DNA of 64,000 bases. It comes from Mycolicibacterium canariasense (GTDB lineage Bacteria > Actinomycetota > Actinomycetes > Mycobacteriales > Mycobacteriaceae). The notes under the pieces are model-generated. The model did no database searches, was not told the DNA's origin, and worked only from the letters and a program-made list of their open reading frames with translations. Made by a program: the position numbers and the translations under genes. The first letter of the stretch is position 1, and every line of letters starts with the position of its first letter. This document shows positions 44,984-56,793 of the stretch, in pieces. The stretch spans positions 248,001-312,000 of the forward strand of contig NZ_LQOL01000049.1 of assembly GCF_002101555.1 (NCBI RefSeq), in the 5' to 3' direction.

Positions 44984-45939
44984 GCTTGCGGCTCCCATGC
45001 GTACAAGGTCCATGCCGGGCTGACGTCACTGTCGGGGAAGTCGAGATACGTTGCGCGCACCGGCAATCCGATCTTCACCTGATCTGGCTCGATCCCGCGC
45101 AGTTCGCCGAGCATGCGGACGCCCTCCTCGAGTTCCACGAGCGCGATGACGAACGGGAGGCTGCGGCCGGGCACCTTCGGGGCGTGGTGCACCACATAGC
45201 TGTACACCGTGCCCTTGCCCGATGCGACCACGTAATCGGCGGGCGCATCCTTGTCGGCCCACACCGCGGGCACCGGCGGATGCTGCAGCGTGCCGTCCGG
45301 GCGGCGCTGGATACGCAACTCGTGGGCATTGACGCCGTCCCAGAAGAACTTGGTGTCACGCGACGACGACGGGCGCATCAGCTTGTCCGGGTCGAGATCC
45401 TCGGGGATCGCCGCCGCCTCGGGTTGCGCCTGCTTGGCGGCTGGCAGGAACTTCATGATGCGCCAGTCCATGTCGGCGACTTCCTCGTCGCCGACATGCC
45501 AACGGATCTTCTGGTTGATGAAGTAGCCCTCGCCCAGTGCGGTCTGCTTGGGGCCGATGATGCTGACGATCTCGGCGCTCATCGCGACCTGCTCGCCGGG
45601 CCGGAGGTAGCGGTGATAGGTCTGGTCGCAATTGGTGGCGACCACGCCGACATATCCGGCGTCGTCGAACAGCTTCATCGCGCGGGCCAACGGATCGTCG
45701 TCGGACCGGGTGCGGCCCAGCCCCATCATGGTCCACACCTGGATCATCGCCGGCGGCGCGACGATACCGTCGTGGCCGGCCGCTCTTGCCGCCTCGTCGT
45801 CGACGTAGATCGGATTCTTGTCGCCGATCGCATCGGTCCAGTGATGGATCATCGGCTGGTTCACCGGATCTCGCGCGATGGTGGGTTCACCGCGTCCGGA
45901 CGCGAGGATCTCCTCGATCCCCTTCTGCAGATCGCTCAT
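44980..45939 (-). CDS. chsH2: MaoC-DUF35 steroid enoyl-CoA hydratase subunit ChsH2
   Basis: The 319-residue protein joins an N-terminal MaoC-like hotdog domain (about 1-180) to a C-terminal DUF35 OB-fold (about 190-319: FFWDGVNAHELRIQRRPDG, then VVHHAPKVPGRSLPF). The first forms the hydratase with ChsH1, and the second binds Ltp2. It corresponds to Rv3542c. The zinc cysteines of canonical DUF35 are not seen here. The ATG overlaps the chsE2 stop by four bases. Confidence 0.93.
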   Translation of the reverse strand: MSDLQKGIEEILASGRGEPTIARDPVNQPMIHHWTDAIGDKNPIYVDDEAARAAGHDGIVAPPAMIQVWTMMGLGRTRSDDDPLARAMKLFDDAGYVGVVATNCDQTYHRYLRPGEQVAMSAEIVSIIGPKQTALGEGYFINQKIRWHVGDEEVADMDWRIMKFLPAAKQAQPEAAAIPEDLDPDKLMRPSSSRDTKFFWDGVNAHELRIQRRPDGTLQHPPVPAVWADKDAPADYVVASGKGTVYSYVVHHAPKVPGRSLPFVIALVELEEGVRMLGELRGIEPDQVKIGLPVRATYLDFPDSDVSPAWTLYAWEPQA

Positions 45940-47099
45940 CGGGCAACCCTCGGGACCTTCAGACCCGACGCCGCGATCATCTCCCGCATCACCTCGTTGA
46001 CGCCACCGCCGAAGGTGATGACCAGATTGCGCTTGGTCATCTTGTCCAGCCAGTCCAGCAGGTGGGCGGTCTCCGGATCGGCCGGGTTGCCGTACCTGCC
46101 GACCAGTTCCTCGGCGAGCCGACCGACCTCTTGGATCCGTTCGGTGGAGAAGACTTTCGTCGCCGCCGCGTCGGCGACGGCGATGGTCTCACCGGACGCC
46201 GCGACCTGCCAGTTGAGCAGTTCGTTGATCCGCCAGATGGCCTTGATCTGGCCGAGCAGACGTTTGGCGTCATCATGCTCGATCGGAGTGACACCGTCCG
46301 ACCCGGGTTTGGAGGCCCACGTCTTGATCTGGTCGTAGATGCCGGCGACGCGCCCGGCCGGACCTAGGCCGACCCGCTCGTGGTTGAGCTGGGTGGTGAT
46401 CAGCTTCCAGCCGCCGTTCTCCTCACCGACCAGCATGTCGGCGGGAACGCGGACATCGTTGTAGTACGAGGCGTTCGTGTGATGGGCGCCGTCGGACAGG
46501 ATGATCGGGGTCCAGCTGTAGCCCGGATCCTTGGTGTCGACGATGAGGATCGAGATGCCCTTGTGCTTGGCCGCCGACGGATCGGTACGGCAGGCCAGCC
46601 AGATGTAGTCGGCGTCGTGCGCGCCGGTGGTCCACATCTTCTGCCCATTCACGACGTACTCGTCACCATGCCGGACGGCGGTGGTCCGCAGCGAGGCCAG
46701 GTCGGTGCCGGCGTCGGGCTCGGAGTAGCCGATGGCGAAATGGATGTCGCCGGACAGTATCCCGGGAAGGAACTTCTTCTTCTGCTCCTCCGTGCCGTAC
46801 ACCTGCAGCGTCGGCCCCACGGTTTGCAGGGTGACCAGCGGCAGCGGAACGTCGGCGCGGTTGGCCTCGTTGACGAAGATCTGCTGTTCGATCGGCCCGA
46901 AACCCAGGCCGCCGTATTCCTTGGGCCAGCCCACGCCCAGCTTGCCGTCCGAACCCATCCGCTTGATGACGGCCCGGTAGGCCTCGTTGTGGCGGTCGGT
47001 CTCCATCGCCGCGGCTTCTTCGGGCGTGATGAGATTCGAGAAGTATTGCCGCAGTTCGGCTTGCAGCGCCCGCTGCTCGGGGGTCAATTCGATATACAT
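45936..47099 (-). CDS. chsE2: Acyl-CoA dehydrogenase ChsE2 (FadE29)
   Basis: The 387-residue protein has the acyl-CoA dehydrogenase fold, with the FAD region IGYSEPDAGTDLASLRT and WTTGAHDADYIWL. It corresponds to Rv3543c. ChsE1 and ChsE2 form an alpha2beta2 enzyme that dehydrogenates 3-oxo-4-pregnene-20-carboxyl-CoA, the C22 intermediate. ChsE2 binds FAD together with its partner. It overlaps chsH2 and follows chsE1 by five bases. Confidence 0.94.
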   Translation of the reverse strand: MYIELTPEQRALQAELRQYFSNLITPEEAAAMETDRHNEAYRAVIKRMGSDGKLGVGWPKEYGGLGFGPIEQQIFVNEANRADVPLPLVTLQTVGPTLQVYGTEEQKKKFLPGILSGDIHFAIGYSEPDAGTDLASLRTTAVRHGDEYVVNGQKMWTTGAHDADYIWLACRTDPSAAKHKGISILIVDTKDPGYSWTPIILSDGAHHTNASYYNDVRVPADMLVGEENGGWKLITTQLNHERVGLGPAGRVAGIYDQIKTWASKPGSDGVTPIEHDDAKRLLGQIKAIWRINELLNWQVAASGETIAVADAAATKVFSTERIQEVGRLAEELVGRYGNPADPETAHLLDWLDKMTKRNLVITFGGGVNEVMREMIAASGLKVPRVAR

Positions 47100-47104
47100 G
47101 TGCT

Positions 47105-48109
47105 CTACGCTCCCACCAGGTCGAGACGATGCGTCGGACCGCCGAGCAGCCGGGTCAAGTCCTTGATCGACGAGTAGTAGCGGTCCATGGGGTAGGTGAT
47201 GTCCATGCCCATGCCACCGTGCAGGTGGTGGCAGATCCGCATCGCCGGGGCGGCCTGCGATGTCACCCAGTAACCCAGAATGGCCAGGTCGTCATCGGCG
47301 TCCAGCCCTTCGGACAACAACCAGACCGCCGAGGTGGACACCAGATCGATGGTGCGCGAGGCGATGTAGACCTCGGACAGCTGCGCGGCCACCGTCTGGA
47401 AGGTGGACAACGGCCTGCCGAACTGCTCACGGGTGGCCACGTAGTCGGCGGTCAGCCGCAGCGCACCGGCGACCAGGCCGGCGGCGAACGCCCCGGTGCT
47501 CGCGAGCGCCAACTGGTTCACCCGGTGCGTGCTCGCGCCCTGAAGCACATCGGCGGGCGGCACCTGTACGTCGGCGAAGGTCACCACGTACTCGTCGGAG
47601 CCGTTGGCCGCCGGTGTCTTGACCAGGCTCACGCCGGCGGCCGTCGGGGGTACCACGACGACGGCACTGTCGGCGGTCACCACCAGCCACTCGGCCGATT
47701 CGGCGTAGGGCACAGCGATTTTGGTGCCGTTGAGCCGGCCGCCGGTGAAGGTGACGGCCGGCCGCTCGGGCAGCGACGAGCCCGGCTCGTTGAGGGCGGC
47801 CGACAGCACCGCTCCCTTGGCCACCCCGGCCAGGTACCGATCCTGCTGCTCGGCGGAGGCCAGGTCGAGCAGCGGCACCAGCCCGAGACCGAGCGTCGCC
47901 AGCGCCGGGCTGATGGTGCCGTGCCGGCCGACCTCGGTCAGCGCGGTCGCCACCTCGAGCAGTCCGAGACCGTCACCGCCGAGGCGCTCCGGTGCGGCGA
48001 GCGCAAGTACGCCACCGGAAACCAGTGCGTCCCAACTGTTGTCCCGATCCAGCACAGACGTCACCACATCGATGACGGCCTGTTGCTCCGGGTTCGGTGC
48101 GAAGTCCAC
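47105..48109 (-). CDS. chsE1: Acyl-CoA dehydrogenase ChsE1 (FadE28)
   Basis: The 334-residue protein is the shorter partner of ChsE2 and corresponds to Rv3544c. The N-terminal helices (EQQAVIDVVTSVLDRDNSWD), the flexible middle and the C-terminal helices with LHGGMGMDITYPMDRYY, where the catalytic Glu lies nearby, fit the family. It acts only as a heteromer. It is separated from cyp125 by 15 bases. Confidence 0.93.
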   Translation of the reverse strand: MDFAPNPEQQAVIDVVTSVLDRDNSWDALVSGGVLALAAPERLGGDGLGLLEVATALTEVGRHGTISPALATLGLGLVPLLDLASAEQQDRYLAGVAKGAVLSAALNEPGSSLPERPAVTFTGGRLNGTKIAVPYAESAEWLVVTADSAVVVVPPTAAGVSLVKTPAANGSDEYVVTFADVQVPPADVLQGASTHRVNQLALASTGAFAAGLVAGALRLTADYVATREQFGRPLSTFQTVAAQLSEVYIASRTIDLVSTSAVWLLSEGLDADDDLAILGYWVTSQAAPAMRICHHLHGGMGMDITYPMDRYYSSIKDLTRLLGGPTHRLDLVGA

Positions 48110-48124
48110 CCGTGTACTCCTAAT

Positions 48125-49372
48125 TCAGTGCGCGACCGGGCACTTACCGGTGTAGTCGACCTGCCAATGCTTAATACCATTGAGCCAGCCGGACTTCAGC
48201 CGCTCGGGCGTACCGATGGGCTTCAGGTCGGGCATGTGATCGGCGACCGCGTTGAAAATCAGGTTGATGGTCATCCGGGCCAGGTTCGCGCCGATGCAGT
48301 AGTGCGCGCCGGTGCCGCCGAAGCCGACGTGCGGGTTCGGGTTGCGCAGGATGTTGAATGCATGCGGATCCTCGAAGACCTCGTCGTCGAAGTTGGCCGA
48401 CCGGTAGGACATCACCACCCGCTGGCCCTTCTTGATCTGCACGCCGGCCAGTTCGGTGTCCTCCAGCGCGGTGCGCTGGAAGGCCGACACCGGGGTGGCC
48501 CAGCGGACGATCTCGTCGGCGGCGGTCTCCGGGCGTTCCTTCTTGTACAGCTCCCACTGCTCGGGATGCTGTGAGAAGGCGATCATGCCGTGGGTGATCG
48601 AGTTGCGGGTGGTCTCGTTGCCGGCCACCGCGAGCATCACGACGAAGAAGCCGAACTCGTCATCGGAGAGCTTCTCACCGTCGATATCGGCCTCGATCAG
48701 CTTGGTGACGATGTCCTCGGTCGGGTTCTTGGCCCGCTCCTCGGCCATCTTCATGGCGTAGCTGATGAGTTCGAACGACGACATGGCCGGATCGACGTCG
48801 GCGTACTCGGGATCCTCGCCGGCGGTCATCTCGTTGGACCAGCGGAACAACTTGTCGCGGTCCTCCTGCGGAACACCGAGCAGTCCGGCGATGGCCTGCA
48901 GCGGCAGCTCGCAGGACACCTGCTCCACGAAATCGCCGGAGCCCTCGGCGGCGGCGGTCTGCGCGATCTTCTGGGCGCGCTCGGCGAGTTCGGCCTCCAG
49001 CCGGCCGATGGCCCGCGGGGTGAACCCGCGGGAGACGATCTTGCGCAGCCGAGTGTGCTGCGGGGCGTCCATGTTCAACAGCACGGCCCGCTGCAGGTCG
49101 ACCGCTTCCCGGGTCATCTCCTGCGGCCACACCGGGATGGCGCCGTCGGGCGAGCTGCCGTAGATGTCGTTGCGCTTGGACACCTCTTTGACGTCGGCGT
49201 GCTTGGTGACCAGCCAGTAGCCTTTGTCACCGAACCCACCGGTGCCACCGGGCACGTCGACCCAGTGCACGGGCTCGGACTTACGCAGTTCGGCGAGTTC
49301 TTCCACGGGCAGCCGTTCCAGGTTGAGGCTGGCGTCGAGGAAGTCGAAGTCGGGCGAGATTGGGCATGGCAT
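48125..49372 (-). CDS. cyp125: Cytochrome P450 CYP125, steroid C26/27-monooxygenase
   Basis: The 415-residue P450 has the I-helix AVAGNETTRN, ExxR (DEIVRW) and the heme loop FGGTGAHYCIGANLAR with Cys359. It matches CYP125A1 (Rv3545c), which oxidises the C27 methyl of cholesterol and cholestenone to the acid, the entry to side-chain degradation. An AGGAG site precedes the ATG; the M. tuberculosis protein is about 18 residues longer at its N-terminus. It is the first gene of the operon that runs to ltp2, 19 bp from a KstR operator. Confidence 0.95.
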   Translation of the reverse strand: MPCPISPDFDFLDASLNLERLPVEELAELRKSEPVHWVDVPGGTGGFGDKGYWLVTKHADVKEVSKRNDIYGSSPDGAIPVWPQEMTREAVDLQRAVLLNMDAPQHTRLRKIVSRGFTPRAIGRLEAELAERAQKIAQTAAAEGSGDFVEQVSCELPLQAIAGLLGVPQEDRDKLFRWSNEMTAGEDPEYADVDPAMSSFELISYAMKMAEERAKNPTEDIVTKLIEADIDGEKLSDDEFGFFVVMLAVAGNETTRNSITHGMIAFSQHPEQWELYKKERPETAADEIVRWATPVSAFQRTALEDTELAGVQIKKGQRVVMSYRSANFDDEVFEDPHAFNILRNPNPHVGFGGTGAHYCIGANLARMTINLIFNAVADHMPDLKPIGTPERLKSGWLNGIKHWQVDYTGKCPVAH

Positions 49373-49391
49373 GAGTTTGCGCTCCTACGAA

Positions 49392-49405
49392 TGCAACGTG
49401 TTCTA
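49392..49405. promoter_or_regulatory. KstR operator of the cyp125 operon
   Basis: TGCAACGTGTTCTA fits TNNAACNNGTTNNA and lies 19 bp before the cyp125 ATG. A second KstR site lies 79 bp away for fadA5. Confidence 0.9.
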
Positions 49406-49470
49406 GTGCCAGTAAAACATGCCTCCACCGCAGATAAAAGGCACGGTGGCATCGTCGCTTGTCAGAGTAA

Positions 49471-49484
49471 TGAAACGTGTTCTA
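49471..49484. promoter_or_regulatory. KstR operator of the fadA5 operon
   Basis: TGAAACGTGTTCTA fits TNNAACNNGTTNNA. It ends ten bases before the fadA5 ATG, so the mRNA would have a very short or no leader. Confidence 0.9.
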
Positions 49485-49485
49485 G

Positions 49486-50658
<1,173 letters not shown>

Positions 50659-50667
50659 GTCCGGCCG

Positions 50668-51533
<866 letters not shown>

Positions 51534-51538
51534 CCGGC

Positions 51539-51555
51539 CCCCGGCCGCGCCGGGG
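51539..51555. terminator. GC-rich hairpin between convergent genes
   Basis: CCCCGGC (51539-51545) and GCCGGGG (51549-51555) pair perfectly around a three-base loop, between the stops of the Ddn-like gene and the convergent SDR. There is no T-tract, which is common for mycobacterial terminators. Confidence 0.5.
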
Positions 51556-51570
51556 ACCGACGGCCGCCGC

Positions 51571-52476
51571 TCAGGCGCCGTACACCGGCAGCGGGGTCCG
51601 CGACTTGGCCAACAGGTCGCCGACCACCGGCCCGAGTTCGGCCGGGTCCCAGCGGGCGCCCTTGTCGATCTCGGCACCACGCGCCCAGCCCTCGGCGACG
51701 CGGATGACGCCACCCTCGACCTCGAACACCCGGCCGGTGACGTCGCGGGATTCGGCACTGCCCAGCCACACCACCAGCGGCGAGATGTTCTCCGGAGCCA
51801 TCGCGTCGAAATCCTGGTCCTGCGTGGACATCATGTCGGCGAACACCGTCTCGGTCATCCGGGTGCGCGCCGAGGGCGCGATGGCGTTGACGCGCACGCC
51901 GTAGCGGCCCATCTCGGCGGCGGCGACCAGGGTCAGGGCGGCGATGCCCGCCTTGGCGGCGCTGTAGTTGGCCTGCCCGACGCTGCCCTGCAGGCCGGCC
52001 CCGGAACTGGTGTTGATGATGCGGGCGTCGACGGTGTTACCGGCCTTGGACTGCGCGCGCCAGTACGCGGCGGCGTGCTTCATGGTGGCGAAGTGTCCCT
52101 TGAGGTGCACGGCGGTGACGGCGTCGAACTCCTCTTCCGACGTGTTGGCGAACATCCGGTCCCGCACGATGCCGGCGTTGTTGACCAGGACGTCGAGTCC
52201 ACCGAACGCGTCGACCGCGGTCTGGATCAGGCCCTCGGCCTGCGCCCAGTCGGCGACGTTCGCACCACTGGTGACGGCTTCGCCTCCGGCGGAGACGATT
52301 TCGTCGACGACGGCCTGCGCGGCGCTGCCACCGCCGGCCGGCGACCCGTCCAGGCCCACACCGATGTCGTTGACCACCACGCGCGCGCCTTCGGCGGCGA
52401 ACGCGAGCGCGTGCGCGCGGCCGATGCCGCCGCCGGCGCCCGTCACGATGACCACGCGGCCGTCGAGCAAACCCAT
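51571..52476 (-). CDS. Short-chain dehydrogenase (Rv3548c-like)
   Basis: The 301-residue SDR has TGAGGGIG (12-19), NNAGIV, catalytic Ser in NTSSGAG and Tyr-x-x-x-Lys in YSAAKAG. It resembles the MFE-2-type 3-hydroxyacyl-CoA dehydrogenases in the AFAAEGARVVVNDIGV segment. By order it is Rv3548c. It lies 15 bases after the second SDR, and both are read from the KstR2 site, which points to CoA-linked oxidation during C/D-ring breakdown. The specific step is not established. Confidence 0.85.
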   Translation of the reverse strand: MGLLDGRVVIVTGAGGGIGRAHALAFAAEGARVVVNDIGVGLDGSPAGGGSAAQAVVDEIVSAGGEAVTSGANVADWAQAEGLIQTAVDAFGGLDVLVNNAGIVRDRMFANTSEEEFDAVTAVHLKGHFATMKHAAAYWRAQSKAGNTVDARIINTSSGAGLQGSVGQANYSAAKAGIAALTLVAAAEMGRYGVRVNAIAPSARTRMTETVFADMMSTQDQDFDAMAPENISPLVVWLGSAESRDVTGRVFEVEGGVIRVAEGWARGAEIDKGARWDPAELGPVVGDLLAKSRTPLPVYGA

Positions 52477-52491
52477 TGTTGTTCTCTCCTT

Positions 52492-53262
52492 TTACTTGTT
52501 GGCGCTGGACGCCGCCAGGTAGGTCGGCGGCTCCCCGCCGCCGTGCACCTGGAGCGTGGCTCCGCTGATATACGACGCTGCTTCGGATGACAAAAAGGCT
52601 GCGGCCCAACCGATGTCAGCGGGCTTGGCCAACCGGCCCAGCGGGACCGTGGCGGCCACGGCGGCCACCGACCCGGCGTCGCCGTAGAACAGTTCGGACT
52701 GCTCGGTCTCGACCATGCCGACCACCACCGAGTTGACCCGGACCTTGGGCGCCCATTCGACGGCCAGGGTGGAGGTGAGGTTGTCGATGCCGGCCTTGGC
52801 CGCCCCGTAGGCGGCGGTGCCCGGCGTGGGCCGGTGCCCGCTGACACTGGAGATGTTCACGATCGACCCGCCGCTGCCCTGGGCCTGCATGACGGCGTTG
52901 GCGTGGGTGGATACCGACAGCGCGCCGATCAGGTTCAGCTCGATGATCTTGGTGCTGAATTTCGCCGAGGCGTCGGCGGCCAGCACATACGGGGAGCCGC
53001 CGGCATTGTTGACCACGACGTCGAGGCGGCCGTGCGCCGCGACGATCGCGTCGATCATGGCCTTGACAGATTCGTCGTCGCGGATATCGCAAGCATGGAA
53101 CTCGTACGGCAGACCCTCGACGGGACGGCGCGCACAGGTGATGACGGTGGCGCCCTGGGCGGCGAACACCGAGCTGATCCCGGCGCCGACCCCGCGCACC
53201 CCGCCGGTCACCAGGACCACCCGGCCCGCCAGTTGCAGATTGATTCCAGCCGCGTCGGTCAC
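52492..53262 (-). CDS. Short-chain dehydrogenase (Rv3549c-like)
   Basis: The 256-residue SDR has TGGVRGVGAG near residue 20, NNAGGSP, catalytic Ser in NISSVSG and Tyr-x-x-x-Lys in YGAAKAG. It corresponds to Rv3549c and is the first gene of a two-gene unit starting 15 bp from the KstR2 operator. It has no obvious ribosome site, so it may be leaderless. The likely substrate is a hydroxyacyl-CoA from the propionate side of rings C/D; this is inference. Confidence 0.84.
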   Translation of the reverse strand: MTDAAGINLQLAGRVVLVTGGVRGVGAGISSVFAAQGATVITCARRPVEGLPYEFHACDIRDDESVKAMIDAIVAAHGRLDVVVNNAGGSPYVLAADASAKFSTKIIELNLIGALSVSTHANAVMQAQGSGGSIVNISSVSGHRPTPGTAAYGAAKAGIDNLTSTLAVEWAPKVRVNSVVVGMVETEQSELFYGDAGSVAAVAATVPLGRLAKPADIGWAAAFLSSEAASYISGATLQVHGGGEPPTYLAASSANK

Positions 53263-53276
53263 TGTGCTAGCGTACC

Positions 53277-53292
53277 AAGCAAGTGCTTGCTT
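53277..53292. promoter_or_regulatory. KstR2 operator between the SDR pair and echA20-ipdABC
   Basis: AAGCAAGTGCTTGCTT is a perfect 16-bp palindrome whose core (53278-53291) matches the KstR2 consensus AnCAAGnnCTTGnT. KstR2 represses the C/D-ring genes and responds to HIP-CoA. The site separates the minus-strand SDR operon from the plus-strand echA20 operon. Confidence 0.93.
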
Positions 53293-53319
53293 AGGTAGCG
53301 ACCCCTTCAGGAAGTGACC

Positions 53320-54086
53320 GTGTCAGAAAAAGCGAAGACCATCACCACCGAGACAGTCGAGCCGGGCATCGTCTCGGTCACCGTCAACTACCCGCCGGTC
53401 AACGCCATCCCCTCCCGCGGCTGGTTCGAACTCGGCGACGCCATCACCGCCGCCGGCCGCGACCGCAGCACCCACGTGGTGATCCTGCGAGCCGAGGGCC
53501 GGGGCTTCAACGCCGGCGTGGACATCAAGGAGATGCAGAACACCGAGGGCTTCACCGCCCTGATCGACGCGAATCGCGGCTGCTACCACGCCTTCCGCGC
53601 GGTGTACGAATGCGAGGTGCCGGTGGTGGCCGCCGTCAACGGCTTCTGCGTCGGCGGTGGTATCGGACTGGTGGGCAACGCCGACGTGATCGTCGCCTCC
53701 GACGATGCCAAGTTCGGGCTGCCCGAGGTGGAGCGCGGCGCCCTCGGGGCCGCCACTCACCTGTCCCGCCTGGTGCCCCAGCACCTGATGCGCCGGTTGT
53801 TCTACACCGCCGCCACCGTCGACGCCGAAACCCTGCACCACTTCGGCTCGGTACACGAGGTGGTGCCGCGCGCCGACCTCGACGAGTCGGCCCTGCGGGT
53901 CGCGCGCGATATCGCCAACAAGGACACCCGGGTGATCCGGGCCGCCAAGGAGGCGCTGAACTTCATCGACGTCCAGCCGGTCAACGCGAGATACCGGATG
54001 GAACAGGGGTTCACCTTCGAACTCAACCTCGCCGGCGTGTCCGACGAGCACCGTGATGCCTTCGCCGGTACCGACAAGGGGTCGAA

Positions 54087-54090
<4 letters not shown>
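53320..54090 (+). CDS. echA20: Crotonase-fold ring hydrolase EchA20
   Basis: The 256-residue crotonase-family protein has the oxyanion-hole segments RGFNAGVDIKEM and NGFCVGGGIGLVGNAD. It corresponds to Rv3550. EchA20 opens ring D of HIEC-CoA by hydrolysis to give COCHEA-CoA. Of two nearby GTG codons, the one at 53320 is used because AGGAAG lies five bases before it; it would overlap the earlier GTG. The stop overlaps ipdA (ATGA). Confidence 0.92.
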
Positions 54091-54952
<862 letters not shown>

Positions 54953-54956
<4 letters not shown>

Positions 54957-55699
54957 CCACCACCCGTGCCGAGGTGTGCGCCGTCGCGTGCGCCGAATTG
55001 TTCCGCGATGCCGGCGAGATCATGGTGTCGCCGATGACCACCATCGTGTCGGTGGGTGCCCGGCTGGCCCGGCTGACCTTCTCCCCCGACATCGTGCTGA
55101 CCGACGGTGAGGCGCGCATCATCGCCGACACCCCGGCCATCGGTGCGGCCGCCGCGATCGAGGGCTGGATGCCGTTCAACCGAGTCTTCGAGACCCTGGC
55201 CTGGGGCAAGCGCCACGTGGTGATGGGCGCCAACCAGATCGACCGGTACGGCAACCAGAACCTGTCGGCGTTCGGGCCGATCCAGCACCCGACTCGCCAG
55301 ATGTTCGGGGTGCGCGGCGCGCCCGGTAACTCGATCAACCACGCCACCAGTTATTGGGTGGGCAACCATTCCAAGCGCGTGTTCACCGACAAGGTCGATA
55401 TCGTGTCCGGAATCGGCTGGGACAAGGTCGATCCGAAGAACCCCGCCTATCGGTTCGCCAACATCTACCGGGTGGTGACCAACCTCGGGGTGTTCGACTT
55501 CAACGGTCCGGAGCACCAGATGCGGGCCGTGTCGCTGCATCCCGGCGTCGAGGCCGAACAGGTCGCCGAGAACACCTCGTTCGAGGTGCACGGCCTGGGC
55601 GACGCCGAGACCACCCGACTGCCCGATACCGAGGAGCAGCGCCTGCTGCGTGAGGTGATCGATCCGAAGTCGTTGCGGGACACAGAGGTCAAGCTGTGA
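54953..55699 (+). CDS. ipdB: COCHEA-CoA hydrolase subunit IpdB
   Basis: The 248-residue protein is the beta-type CoA-transferase-fold partner of IpdA and corresponds to Rv3552. The typical segments are MVSPMTTIVSVGARLARLT and LTDGEARIIADTP, then GWMPFNRVFETLAWGKRHVV. It is translationally coupled on both sides. Confidence 0.93.
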
Positions 55700-56769
55700 C
55701 CAGCTTGAAGACCCCGTTGACCGAACTGGTCGGCATCGAGCACCCCGTCGTCCAAACCGGGATGGGTTGGGTCGCGGGCGCCCGGCTGGTGTCCGCGACC
55801 TCGAATGCCGGCGGCCTGGGCATCCTGGCATCGGCGACCATGACGCTCGCGGAACTCCGGACCGCCGTCACCAAGGTCAAGGCCGCGACCGACAAACCGT
55901 TCGGCATCAACATCCGTGCCGACGCCGGCGACGCGAACGACCGCGTCGACCTCCTGATCCGCGAAGGAGTCAAAGTCGCCTCCTTCGCCCTGGCCCCCAA
56001 GCCCGACCTGATCGCCAAGCTCAAAGACGCCGGCGTGGTGGTCATTCCGTCGGTGGGGCTGGCCAAGCACGCCAAGAAGGTGGCGAGCTGGGGTGCCGAC
56101 GCGGTGATCGTGCAGGGCGGTGAGGGCGGCGGCCACACCGGTCCGATCGCCACCACCCTGCTGCTGCCGTCGGTACTCGACGCGGTCGCCGACACCGGGA
56201 TGCCGGTGGTGGCCGCCGGCGGGTTCTTCGACGGTCGCGGACTCGCCGCCGCCTTGACGTACGGCGCGGCCGGCGTCGCGATGGGCACCCGCTTCCTGCT
56301 GACGGCGGATTCGACGGTGCCCGACGCGGTCAAGCGCCGCTACCTGGATGCGGCGCTGGACGGCACCGTGGTGTCCACCCGGGTGGACGGGATGCCGCAC
56401 CGCGTGCTGCGCACCGGCCTGGTCGAGAAGCTGGAAAGCGGTTCGCCGGTACGGGGTTTGGCCGCCGCGGTGGCCAACGCCCAGAAGTTCAAGAAGATGT
56501 CCGGCATGACCTGGAAGTCGATGATCACCGACGGTCTGGCGATGCGGCACGGCAAAGACCTCACCTGGTCGCAGGTGGTGATGGCGGCCAACACCCCGAT
56601 GCTGCTCAAGGCCGGGCTGGTCGAGGGCAACACCGAGGCCGGCGTGCTGGCCTCGGGCCAGGTGGCCGGCATCCTCGACGACCTGCCGACCTGCGCCGAA
56701 CTGGTCCCGGCGATCGTCGCCGAGGCGATCGAACATCTGGAGTCGGCCGCCAAGTACATCCAGGCCTGA
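55696..56769 (+). CDS. ipdC: IpdC, FMN-dependent oxidoreductase of the nitronate monooxygenase fold
   Basis: The 357-residue TIM barrel has the FMN motifs HPVVQTGMGWVAGARL, VIVQGGEGGGHTG and AAGGFFDGRGLAAAL. It corresponds to Rv3553. IpdC oxidises the HIP-derived CoA thioester to give HIEC-CoA, the EchA20 substrate. The GTG start overlaps the ipdB stop. It closes the operon, with a hairpin downstream. Confidence 0.92.
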   Translation: MTSLKTPLTELVGIEHPVVQTGMGWVAGARLVSATSNAGGLGILASATMTLAELRTAVTKVKAATDKPFGINIRADAGDANDRVDLLIREGVKVASFALAPKPDLIAKLKDAGVVVIPSVGLAKHAKKVASWGADAVIVQGGEGGGHTGPIATTLLLPSVLDAVADTGMPVVAAGGFFDGRGLAAALTYGAAGVAMGTRFLLTADSTVPDAVKRRYLDAALDGTVVSTRVDGMPHRVLRTGLVEKLESGSPVRGLAAAVANAQKFKKMSGMTWKSMITDGLAMRHGKDLTWSQVVMAANTPMLLKAGLVEGNTEAGVLASGQVAGILDDLPTCAELVPAIVAEAIEHLESAAKYIQA

Positions 56770-56770
56770 C

Positions 56771-56792
56771 TCCGGCGGCGCTCGTCGCCGGG
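56771..56792. terminator. GC-rich hairpin between ipdC and fdhF
   Basis: CCGGCG (56772-56777) pairs with CGCCGG (56786-56791) around an eight-base loop, with a possible G-T pair extending the stem. It lies between two convergent stops and could serve both strands. Confidence 0.45.
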
Positions 56793-56793
56793 G